Assembly (NCBI RefSeq): GCF_002261345.1
Contig: NZ_NEVT01000009.1
Location: 434,001-498,000 of the forward strand
Source: Bordetella genomosp. 2
Lineage (GTDB): Bacteria; Pseudomonadota; Gammaproteobacteria; Burkholderiales; Burkholderiaceae_B
Direction of reading: 5' to 3'
Length of the DNA stretch: 64,000 nt
The notes beneath the pieces were generated by a model that did not search any database, had not been told where the DNA came from, and worked only from the letters and a program-made list of their open reading frames with translations. How positions within the stretch are numbered: position 1 is the first letter of the stretch; the number at the start of each line of letters is the position of its first letter. The translations under genes were made by a program, and so were the position numbers. Shown here one piece after another: positions 40,396-47,817 of this stretch.

Positions 40396-40398
40396 GAC

Positions 40399-40605
40399 TC
40401 AGAGCGGGCGAATATCGGCCGCTTGCGGTCCTTTCGGACCTTCCTTGACTTCAAACTCAACTTCCTGGCCTTCGTTCAGGCTGCGATAACCGCGACCCTG
40501 GATAGCCGAGAAGTGTGCGAATACGTCGGTGCCGCCGGCGTCCGGCGTAATGAAGCCGAAACCCTTATCGGCGTTGAACCACTTGACCTTGCCCTTCTGA
40601 ACCAT
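40399..40605 (-). CDS. cspA: cold-shock protein (CspA family)
   Basis: A 68-residue single cold-shock domain protein. RNP1 (KGFGFI) and RNP2 (VFAHFSAI) motifs are visible in [19 protein letters not shown]. The conserved start is chosen over an open extension of 68 codons upstream. These proteins bind single-stranded RNA and melt structures. The long upstream segment (40606-40863) shared with the divergent aminotransferase could hold a structured 5' leader, as in other csp genes (inference). It flanks the origin region on the side opposite mnmG. Confidence 0.95.
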   Translation of the reverse strand: MVQKGKVKWFNADKGFGFITPDAGGTDVFAHFSAIQGRGYRSLNEGQEVEFEVKEGPKGPQAADIRPL

Positions 40606-40863
40606 TTGTATAGCGTCCTGATGAAAAAAAGAATGCAAGTGAATCAAGGACGCCGAAGCGAAAGGGGCCTGTGCAACACTTGAATCAACTGCGAAACTCA
40701 GCATACCCATGGCTTCGGCGGTAAACAAATAGTTGTTTACCCCTATGTCGCATTTTTTCAATTCTCCCGGCGTGGACACACACATGTCACCATCCGCCGG
40801 CCCGGCCATGGTTAGTGGGATACTTACGCGTTTCCTGTTCCCCTCTCACGCTGCTTCCTTGCC

Positions 40864-42031
40864 ATGATCCGATCCAAGCTGCCCGATGTCGGTACGACGA
40901 TTTTCACTGTCATGAGCCGGCTGGCCATCGAGCACCAGGCCATCAACCTGGGACAAGGCTTTCCCGATTTCGACCCAGACCCCCGCTTGTGCGAACTGGT
41001 CGCGCGCGCCATGTCGGCCGGCCACAACCAGTATCCGTACATGCCCGGCATCGCCCCCCCTGCGCCAGGCCATCGCCGACAAGACCCATGCCTTGTACGG
41101 CCATGCCTACGACCCCGAAACGGAAATCACGGTCACCAGCGGCGCGACCGAGGCGTTGATGGCGACGGTGCTCGCCGTCGTCAACAGCGGCGACGAAGTC
41201 GTGGTGATCGAGCCGTGCTACGACTCCTACCTGCCGGCCATCCGCCTGGCCGGCGGCACGGCGGTGCCGGTGCCGCTGCGCGCGCCGACCGCCGACGACC
41301 CGTACTACCGCATCGATTGGCAGCGCGTGCGCGACGCCATTACGTCGCGCACCCGGCTGCTGATGCTGAACTTCCCGCACAACCCCACCGGCGCGATCCT
41401 GGAAGAACGCGACCTGGATGCGCTGGAATCCATCGTGCGCGACACCGGCGTACTGCTGCTGTCCGACGAGGTCTATGAGCACATCGTGTTCGACGGCAAG
41501 CCGCACGCCAGCCTGGCGCGGCGCCCGCTGCTGGCGGAGCACGCGTTCGTGATCTCCTCCTTCGGTAAGACCTACCACACCACCGGCTGGAAGGTCGGCT
41601 ACTGCTGCGCGCCGCGGCAGCTGAGCGCGGAGTTGCGCAAGGTGCACCAGTTCATGGTGTTCACCGTCTCGTCGCCCATGCAGGTCGCCCTGGCGGACTA
41701 CATGCGTGATCCTGCCCCGTATAACGGCTTGCCGGCCTTCTACCAGGCCAAGCGCGACCGGCTCGCCGCGGGCCTGGCCGGCACGCGATTCAAGCCGCTG
41801 CCCAGCCCGGGGACGTTCTTCATGCTGGCCGATTACAGCGCCATATCGAAGCAGTCGGAAGCCGAATTCGCCCGCGAACTGACGGTGCAGCACGGCGTGA
41901 CCGTCATCCCGGTATCGGCGTTCTACCAGCGCCCCGATGCCGAACAATCCAACCATCACCTGGTGCGCTTCTGCTTCGCCAAGAAAGACGACACCCTGGA
42001 CGCGGCGATCGAGCGGCTGCAGCGCGTATAA
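40864..42031 (+). pseudogene. aminotransferase class I/II (methionine-aminotransferase-like), frameshifted
   Basis: A fold-type I PLP aminotransferase of about 388 residues split into two frames. The first part (MIRSKLPDVGTTIFTVMS ... NQYPYMPGIAP, 40864 to about 41060) is in one frame. The rest (from about 41060, with the PLP lysine in SSFGKTYHTTGWKVGY and NFPHNPTGAIL) is in another. The break is a run of seven C residues at 41054-41060; six would restore one continuous frame (GIAPLRQAIADKTHALYGHA). It resembles YbdL/kynurenine-type transaminases. As given the product is truncated. Homopolymer slippage, phase variation or a sequencing error are alternatives. It is divergent from cspA. Confidence 0.88.
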
Positions 42032-42052
42032 CAGTTGCCGCGGGAAGAAAAA

Positions 42053-42081
42053 AGGGCCGGAAGATCGAGTCTTCCGGCCCT
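42053..42081 (-). terminator. terminator between the aminotransferase pseudogene and bctA
   Basis: A perfect 12-base inverted repeat (42053-42064 with 42070-42081, arm AGGGCCGGAAGA) around five bases. On the minus strand the stem ends in a run of six T residues, a strong terminator for bctCBA. On the plus strand TAATTAATT follows, so it may also end transcription from the pseudogene. Confidence 0.92.
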
Positions 42082-42097
42082 AATTAATTGGGCGCGC

Positions 42098-43624
42098 TCA
42101 GGCGACGGCTTTGCGCGCCTGACGTCCTTCGCGCAATTTGCGCAGCAACTGCGGAACAACTACGACCGCGGCGGCGGCGACCCACAGGCCGATCGATACC
42201 GAGCTCTCGAACAGCACCGAAATATCGCCATTGGTGATCGACAGCGCGCGGCGCAGGTTCTGCTCCATCATGTTGCCCAGCACCACCCCCAGCACCAGGG
42301 GCGCCATGGGCACGCCGAACTTGCGCAGGAAATAGCCGATGGTGCCGATACCGACCACCATCAGCAGGTCGAAGGTGCCGGCGTTGATCGCATACACGCC
42401 GATGTAGCTGATGCTGAGAATGCCGGGCACCATCAGCCAGCCCGGCACGGACAACACCTTGGAGAACACCCGCACCATCGGGACGTTCATCACGAACAGC
42501 AGCACGTTGGCGATGAACAACGAGGCGATCAGGCCCCACACCAGCTCGGGCTTGGTGTCGAACAGCACCGGCCCGGGCGTGATGTTGTACAGCGTCAGCG
42601 CACCCATCATCACGGCCGTGGTGCCGGAGCCCGGCACCCCCAGCGTCAGCATCGGCACGAACGAGCCTATGGCCGATGCCGTGGCGGCCGACTCGGGCGC
42701 CACCAGCCCGCGCATGTCGCCCTTGCCGAACTTCGCGTTGGGGTCCTTGTTCTCGATGATGCGCTTTTCCTGCGAATAGGCCACCGCGGCCGCCACGCTG
42801 GCGCCCGCGCCAGGCAGCACGCCGACGCCGAAGCCCACCAGCGAGCTGCGCACGATGCTCCACCAGGTGAATGCCAACTCTTTCAGGTTGAACAGCTTGC
42901 GGCCGCTCGGCTTGACTTCCACGCTGTGCCCGGCGACGACCTTTTCGAGCATTTCCAGCATCTCGGCAACCGCGAACAGCGCAATGACCACCACCACGAA
43001 ATCGATGCCGTCCGCCAGGTGCACGGAATCGAAGGTGTAGCGGTACACGCCGGAATTGGAATCGACGCCGACGGTGGAAATCCCCAAGCCGATCATGGCC
43101 GCCAGCACGCCCTTGATCGGCTGTTTGCCCAGCAGGCTGGTCAGGCAGCAGAAGGCGAACACCATCAGCACGAAATACTCGGCCGGCCCGAAGGCGAGCG
43201 CCCATTTGGCCAGCAGCGGCGCCAGCAGGATGATGCCCGTCACGGAAACGATGGCGCCGAAGAATGCCGAACATGCCGACAACGACAGCGCCACGTTGGC
43301 CATGCCCTGCCGCGCCAGCGGATAGCCATCGAGCGTCGTCATGATCGCGCTGGCCTCGCCCGGGACATTCAGCAGAATGGAGGTGATACGACCGCCATAT
43401 TCCGCGCCCACGTAGACGGCGGCGAGCAGGATGAGGGCGGTTTCCGGAGGCAGGTTCATCGCGAATGCGATGGGAATCAGCATGGCGACGCCATTGATCG
43501 GCCCGAGCCCCGGCAGCACGCCGACCATGGTGCCGATGAACGAACCGATGGCGGCCACCAGCAGGTTGGTCAGCGAGAACGCAACGCCGAAGCCGATGGA
43601 GAGGTGATCGAGAATGCCGCTCAT
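42098..43624 (-). CDS. bctA: tripartite tricarboxylate transporter, large membrane subunit (TctA family)
   Basis: A 508-residue permease with about 12 membrane segments. It begins MSGILDHLSIGFGVAFS, overlapping the bctB stop by ATGA; the frame continues open upstream inside bctB. TctA signatures are GTMVGVLPGLGPINGVAML and GEASAIMTTLDGYP near the N-terminus and GFGVGVLPGAGASVAA in the second half. With BctB it forms the channel that takes up citrate delivered by BctC. The locus organisation matches the B. pertussis citrate system bctCBA/bctDE. Confidence 0.93.
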   Translation of the reverse strand: MSGILDHLSIGFGVAFSLTNLLVAAIGSFIGTMVGVLPGLGPINGVAMLIPIAFAMNLPPETALILLAAVYVGAEYGGRITSILLNVPGEASAIMTTLDGYPLARQGMANVALSLSACSAFFGAIVSVTGIILLAPLLAKWALAFGPAEYFVLMVFAFCCLTSLLGKQPIKGVLAAMIGLGISTVGVDSNSGVYRYTFDSVHLADGIDFVVVVIALFAVAEMLEMLEKVVAGHSVEVKPSGRKLFNLKELAFTWWSIVRSSLVGFGVGVLPGAGASVAAAVAYSQEKRIIENKDPNAKFGKGDMRGLVAPESAATASAIGSFVPMLTLGVPGSGTTAVMMGALTLYNITPGPVLFDTKPELVWGLIASLFIANVLLFVMNVPMVRVFSKVLSVPGWLMVPGILSISYIGVYAINAGTFDLLMVVGIGTIGYFLRKFGVPMAPLVLGVVLGNMMEQNLRRALSITNGDISVLFESSVSIGLWVAAAAVVVVPQLLRKLREGRQARKAVA

Positions 43625-44058
43625 AGCAGGTCTCCCAGCAGACCGGTGGGCAGGACCACATCGAGCGCGTGGTCGAACAACAGGAAGAAGAAAAGGCCCA
43701 TGACCAGGCCGCCGGCAGCGCATTTGAGCCACGAGCCGCCGAACAGGCGTCCCACGAAGACAGTCATCAACGCCGTGGCGATGACGAAGCCGAGCCACTG
43801 GAACAGGAACGCGTATATCGCGGCGTAGAGCACCATCAGCGCGATGCGGCCATTGGCCCCGGCCGAGTTGACCTCGATCGGGTTGCCGCCCTTGATGGCC
43901 AGGCGCAAGCCGCACAGGCCGATAATGAGCGCCACCAGCAGCGGGAAGGCGCGCGGGCCCACCGGTTCATAGGCGAAGGGAGCTTCGATATCCCAGCCCG
44001 CCCACGTCATGAAGGCGGCAAGGATCAGGGCGAGTATGCCCAGGGTTCGATCATTCAT
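43621..44058 (-). CDS. bctB: tripartite tricarboxylate transporter, small membrane subunit (TctB family)
   Basis: A 145-residue protein with four membrane segments (including ILALILAAFMTWAGW and ALMVLYAAIYAFLFQWLGFV), the standard TctB size. Its exact role in the TTT complex is poorly known; it is required along with the large subunit. It overlaps bctA by four bases and follows bctC after 106 bases. Confidence 0.92.
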   Translation of the reverse strand: MNDRTLGILALILAAFMTWAGWDIEAPFAYEPVGPRAFPLLVALIIGLCGLRLAIKGGNPIEVNSAGANGRIALMVLYAAIYAFLFQWLGFVIATALMTVFVGRLFGGSWLKCAAGGLVMGLFFFLLFDHALDVVLPTGLLGDLL

Positions 44059-44164
44059 GATCTGGTTTCCAGAGAGCGCAAAGCCGCCGTCGACGCAGAG
44101 CGCGCCTCATGTAGCGTGAAACGCGGCGGCATGGAACCAGGGGCGGCCGGCGCCGCCCCATGCC

Positions 44165-45160
44165 TTACTTCTTGATCAGCCCGAAGCTGTCGGCCAATTC
44201 GCGGTACATCTTCACGCGCTCCTTGACGTAGGCGTCGAGCTCGGCGCCCGTCTTGTTGAACGGGAACAGTCCTTGTTGCTCGCGCAGCTTGGCGTATTCG
44301 GGCGATTCCATGGTTTTGTTGAAGGCCTCGACCCAGAATTGGTAATCCTTGTCCGAGACCTTGGGACCGACGTAGAAGCCGCGGATGATCGGCCATTCGA
44401 TGTCGTAGCCTTGCTCCTTGGCGGTGGGCACCGAGTTCAGCTTGCCGGGCAGGCGCTCGTCGCTGAACACCGCCAGCACGCGGATGGGCGCGCCGCCTTC
44501 CAGCATGGTGAAGGCTTCGGCCGCGTCGCCCATGTAGGCCTGGATGTGTCCGCCGCGCAGCGCCGTGGCGGTTTCACCGCCGCCTTCGAAGGCCACGAAG
44601 CGCATCTTGCGGAAATCCACGCCGGCCGCCTTCGCGGTCAGCGCGGCTTTCATCCAGTCCTGGCTGCCCACGGTGCCGCCGGCGCCCAGGACGATCTTGG
44701 TGGGATCCTTCTTGAAGGCTTCCATCAGGTCCTTCAGCGTCTTGTAGGGCGAATCATCGCGCACCACCGCCACGCCGTAGTCGGTGCCGATGCCGGCCAG
44801 CCAGCGCACGTCGTCGACGTTGTAGCGGCCGAACTTGCCTTGCGCCAGGTTCAGCAGCGAACCGCCCGAAAAGGCCACGATGGTGCCCGGCTCGTCGGGA
44901 TGCTGGGCCACGATGTTGTTGTAGGCCACCGCGCCGATGCCGCCCGGCATGTAGACGATGCGCATCGGTTCTTTCAGGGCCCCGCTCTGTTTCAGGCCTT
45001 CGGTAGCCAGGCGGCACGTCAGGTCGAAACCGCCGCCGGGCTGTGCCGGGGCGATACATTCAGGCCGGCGGGGTTCGTCCGCGGCCTGGACGGCCGTGCC
45101 CGCCAACAGCGCACAAGCGCCCAGAATCGCCGCCAGGCGGGCTTTCAGGAAAGTATGCAT
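44165..45160 (-). CDS. bctC: periplasmic tricarboxylate-binding protein (TctC/Bug family)
   Basis: A 331-residue periplasmic receptor. The signal peptide is LAAILGACALLAGTAVQA followed by ADEPRRPE. Bug-fold features include APAQPGGGFDLTCR (ligand loop) and VLGAGGTVGSQDW. It binds citrate for uptake. In B. pertussis the BctC protein is reported to contact the sensor BctE when loaded, linking transport to signalling. The gene lies 116 bases downstream of the kinase gene, with room for its own regulated promoter. Confidence 0.93.
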   Translation of the reverse strand: MHTFLKARLAAILGACALLAGTAVQAADEPRRPECIAPAQPGGGFDLTCRLATEGLKQSGALKEPMRIVYMPGGIGAVAYNNIVAQHPDEPGTIVAFSGGSLLNLAQGKFGRYNVDDVRWLAGIGTDYGVAVVRDDSPYKTLKDLMEAFKKDPTKIVLGAGGTVGSQDWMKAALTAKAAGVDFRKMRFVAFEGGGETATALRGGHIQAYMGDAAEAFTMLEGGAPIRVLAVFSDERLPGKLNSVPTAKEQGYDIEWPIIRGFYVGPKVSDKDYQFWVEAFNKTMESPEYAKLREQQGLFPFNKTGAELDAYVKERVKMYRELADSFGLIKK

Positions 45161-45276
45161 CTTGCGGTCTCCGTGAATCGCTTTTTAGATGTCGTCGTAG
45201 GCGGGCCCGGCACGCAGCAGGCGGACCAAGGGCCAACGGATCAGAACCGTAACCAACCCAGGCTTTCCAGAAGCTT

Positions 45277-46749
45277 TCAGAACCCGTCAATTTCATGCCG
45301 CGCCGCAGCATTCCGGAACGAACCTAGGGTAAACACCAATGCCGCCCGCAGGCCGGCCTGCGGCGTGCGGTTCTCGAGCACCATCTTGCCGCCATGGATT
45401 TCGACGATAGTGCCGACAATGGCCAGCCCCAGGCCGGCGCCGGGCCGGTTCTTGCCGGCGGCGCCGCGCCGGAACCGCACGCTGGCGCGCGCGATGTCCT
45501 CGGCCGACATGCCCGGGCCGCTGTCTTCCACGGTGACCCGGGCATAGCGTTCGTCCGCATAGACCCGCACGGTGACCTGGCTGCCGGGCGCCGTGTAGCG
45601 GATGGCGTTGTCGACCAGGTTGCTGAGCGCCTCGCGCAACAGCCAGTCGACCCCCTGGATGCAGACCGGCATGCTGGAAGCCTCCAGCCCCAGGTCCAGC
45701 CGGCGCGCCCGCGCCGCCGGCAACAGGGCGCGGATGACCCCCTGGGCGACCTCGGCCAAGTCGACCCGCTCGGGCGCCAGCCCGCCTTCGGCCAGGGTGG
45801 CGTCCTTGGCGCGCGCCAGCGACAGCATCTGGTTGGTGGTGCGCACGGCCCGGTCCAGGCCTTCTTGCATGGCCAGCAACACGGCGCGGACTTCTTCGGG
45901 GTCGGTTTCGCGCAGCGCATAGGCGGTCTGGGTGCGCAGGACCGACAGCGGCGTGCGCAGTTGATGCGATGCGTCGTCCAGGAACTGCCGCTGCAGCCTC
46001 GCCTGGGCCGCAAAACGGGCCATGTGGAGGTTAATCGCGTCGACCAGGGGTACGACCTCACCCGGGATGTCCGATGCGCTCACGGGGCTTAAATCGTCTG
46101 TAGAGCGGTTTTCCACATCCTGGCGCAATCGTTCCAGGGGACGGACCACCATGAACACGCTCCAGACCACCACCACGATGACGATCAGGATGACCACGAT
46201 GTCGCGCTCGAGCGCGCGCAGCAGCGCCCGGTCGAGGAAGTCCTGGCGCGATTCGAGCGTTTCGGCCACTTGCACGATGACGCGCCCGCCGTGGTCGTTG
46301 TACAGCGGCGGGTCCATGGGCCGCGCCAGGGCCGCCACCCGTACCTGCTGCCCCTGGTATTCCGCATAGAAGAACTGCGGTTGTCCGGAAATGAGCGGTT
46401 TTTCCGGCAACGGCAGCCCCGGGCTGCCGATTTCCGCCAGGCCGTCCTCGGTGGCGACCCGGTAGTACACGCTGCCATTGGCCGTCAACTCGAAGAATTC
46501 CAGCATCAAGTACGGCTGTTCCATGGCTAATCCACCGCTGGCTGTGGATATGTTGTGGTCGATGGAACGCAGCGCTCCTGACAGCGAGCGGTCATAGGCC
46601 AGGTCTACCTGGGTGCGCAACTGGTGGTTCGACAGCCATAGCGCCACCAGCATGATGAACACCAGGGCCGGGATCAGCCACCACAACAGCAGCGACTTGA
46701 GCGTGCGGTGGGGCGCCGCCCGCAGCCATGCCCGCAGCCTATTTTTCAA
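45277..46749 (-). CDS. bctE: sensor histidine kinase of the citrate system (TctE-like)
   Basis: A 490-residue sensor kinase. A TTG start is proposed: GGAGG lies six bases before it and the codon overlaps the end of bctD. No closer ATG exists and the open frame upstream lies inside bctD. A first membrane segment (LLLWWLIPALVFIMLVALWL), a periplasmic domain, a second segment (VVILIVIVVVVWSVFMV) and a HAMP-like linker are followed by the H box (LDDASHQLRTPLSVLR) and the ATPase motifs LSNLVDNAIRYT, DSGPGMSAED and GAGLGLAIV. It is expected to sense citrate-loaded BctC and phosphorylate BctD. Confidence 0.92.
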   Translation of the reverse strand: MKNRLRAWLRAAPHRTLKSLLLWWLIPALVFIMLVALWLSNHQLRTQVDLAYDRSLSGALRSIDHNISTASGGLAMEQPYLMLEFFELTANGSVYYRVATEDGLAEIGSPGLPLPEKPLISGQPQFFYAEYQGQQVRVAALARPMDPPLYNDHGGRVIVQVAETLESRQDFLDRALLRALERDIVVILIVIVVVVWSVFMVVRPLERLRQDVENRSTDDLSPVSASDIPGEVVPLVDAINLHMARFAAQARLQRQFLDDASHQLRTPLSVLRTQTAYALRETDPEEVRAVLLAMQEGLDRAVRTTNQMLSLARAKDATLAEGGLAPERVDLAEVAQGVIRALLPAARARRLDLGLEASSMPVCIQGVDWLLREALSNLVDNAIRYTAPGSQVTVRVYADERYARVTVEDSGPGMSAEDIARASVRFRRGAAGKNRPGAGLGLAIVGTIVEIHGGKMVLENRTPQAGLRAALVFTLGSFRNAAARHEIDGF

Positions 46750-47416
46750 CCACGGCCTCCAGGCAATAACCGATGCCGCGCAGCGTGACGACTTGTACAC
46801 CGGTATTGGTGAGCTTCTTGCGCAGGCGGTGCACCAGGACTTCGATGGCTTCGAGGTTGACGTCGGAATCGTCGGTCTGGATGCGGTCGAGGATCTGCTG
46901 CTTGTTCATCGGTTCGCCGCTGCGCTGGATGAGCACCCGCAGCACGGCGTGTTCGCGTGGGGATAACTGCAAAGGTTGGCCTTGTACCGTGAAACGCTGT
47001 GTAGAAGTGTCCAGCACCAGGTTGCCCAGCGACAAGCGCGGATGTTCGCGGCCGCGGCTGCGGCGGATCAGCGCGGTCAAGCGGGCTTCGAGTTCTTCCA
47101 GCACGAACGGTTTCGGCAGGAAATCGTCGGCGCCTTCATGCAGGGTGCCCACCCGCTCCGCCAGCGAGTCGCGCGCGGTCAGCACCAACACCGGGGTACG
47201 GTCGTCGCGCGCGCGAATTTTGGACAACAAGGTATGGCCGTCCATGCCCGGCAGGCCCAGGTCCAGGATGACCGCGTCGAACTCTTCCACTGCCAGGCGG
47301 CGTTCCGCCAATACCCCGTCATCGGCCCATTCGACCACGAAGCCGGCATGGCGGGCGAGGCTGCGGGACAGCCAGCGGGCCAGCTCGGCTTCGTCTTCTA
47401 TCAGCAGGATGCGCAT
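46739..47416 (-). CDS. bctD: response regulator of the citrate system (TctD-like)
   Basis: A 225-residue OmpR-family regulator. The receiver has the acidic pair (LLIEDEAEL), the phospho-acceptor Asp in AVILDLGLPGMDG and the Lys in DDFLPKPFVLEE. The winged helix ends with EVLVHRLRKKLTNTG and VVTLRGIGYCLE. It should activate bctCBA on citrate sensing. The next gene, bctE, starts inside its last codons. Its promoter lies in the 400-base gap shared with ada. Confidence 0.94.
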   Translation of the reverse strand: MRILLIEDEAELARWLSRSLARHAGFVVEWADDGVLAERRLAVEEFDAVILDLGLPGMDGHTLLSKIRARDDRTPVLVLTARDSLAERVGTLHEGADDFLPKPFVLEELEARLTALIRRSRGREHPRLSLGNLVLDTSTQRFTVQGQPLQLSPREHAVLRVLIQRSGEPMNKQQILDRIQTDDSDVNLEAIEVLVHRLRKKLTNTGVQVVTLRGIGYCLEAVVEK

Positions 47417-47509
47417 GGGTTGAATTCAGGCGGGATGGTGGCGCTGGTAGGCATAGATGTTTTTCTCCTCTTTTCTTCTTTATATAAAGAATGATGATTA
47501 ATAAGGCCT

Positions 47510-47518
47510 GTGGATAAC
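47510..47518 (-). promoter_or_regulatory. DnaA box upstream of bctD
   Basis: Perfect consensus TTATCCACA read on the minus strand (TGTGGATAA on plus). It lies in the AT-richer part of the bctD-ada gap, 180 bases from a second perfect box in the opposite orientation. Confidence 0.6.
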
Positions 47519-47689
47519 TGCATCAACTCAAAAAAGCGATTCTATTTCATGCGCTTGCAGCGTTTTTTGGGTGTGCAGGACTTCTGTTTGGCGCCAGGAC
47601 GCAAGTTGAACAACTTTTCGGCCCGGATGGAAATGGGCGGCTTGTTCAACTGGGGTCCACACGCTGTGCACAGCGGCGCATCTTAGAGG

Positions 47690-47698
47690 TTATCCACA
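47690..47698 (+). promoter_or_regulatory. DnaA box upstream of ada
   Basis: Perfect consensus TTATCCACA, about 62 bases before the Ada-type palindrome. Together with the box at 47510 it makes this the densest DnaA-box site in the window. Confidence 0.6.
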
Positions 47699-47760
47699 GG
47701 GCGGGTGTTGGGAAGACGGCGGCATATTTCTTTAGGGTGAATACTTACTTTCAACTTGAG

Positions 47761-47800
47761 GAATTCAATCGCAAGAACCAGGGTTCTTGCGATTGAATTC
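47761..47800. promoter_or_regulatory. palindromic operator with two Ada-type half-sites
   Basis: A 19-base perfect inverted repeat (47761-47779 with 47782-47800) around two bases, ending 17 bases before the ada start. Each arm has AAT, six bases, then GCAA (47762-47774, and mirrored at 47787-47799), matching the A-box/B-box pattern AAT-N6-GCAA bound by methylated Ada in E. coli. The palindrome probably overlaps the ada promoter and mediates autoregulation (inference). Confidence 0.75.
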
Positions 47801-47817
47801 TGATCTACAGTGCCGAT

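Larger units (their letters stand above)
38749..40398. other. putative chromosomal replication origin region (oriC), non-coding
   Basis: A 1650-base stretch between mnmG and the cold-shock gene with no credible gene. It contains four parS-type palindromes, one perfect DnaA box (TTATCCACA, 40239-40247), near matches at 39885-39893 (CTATCCACA) and 39961-39969 (TTGTTCACA on the minus strand), locally AT-richer sequence around 39960-40140, and two long stem-loops (39138-39523). An origin next to mnmG-rsmG-parAB is common among proteobacteria, and flanking highly expressed genes point away from it. No dnaA gene is visible here. The exact unwinding site was not located. Confidence 0.7.
47417..47760. 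other. AT-richer intergenic region between bctD and ada
   Basis: A 344-base gene-free stretch. It includes a T-rich run and TTTATATAAAG (about 47480-47490), a TGATGATTAATAAG segment, two perfect DnaA boxes (47510-47518 and 47690-47698, inverted) and a spaced inverted repeat GTTGAACAA/TTGTTCAAC (47605-47613, 47642-47650). It must contain the bctD promoter and upstream ada sequences. Confidence 0.6.
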
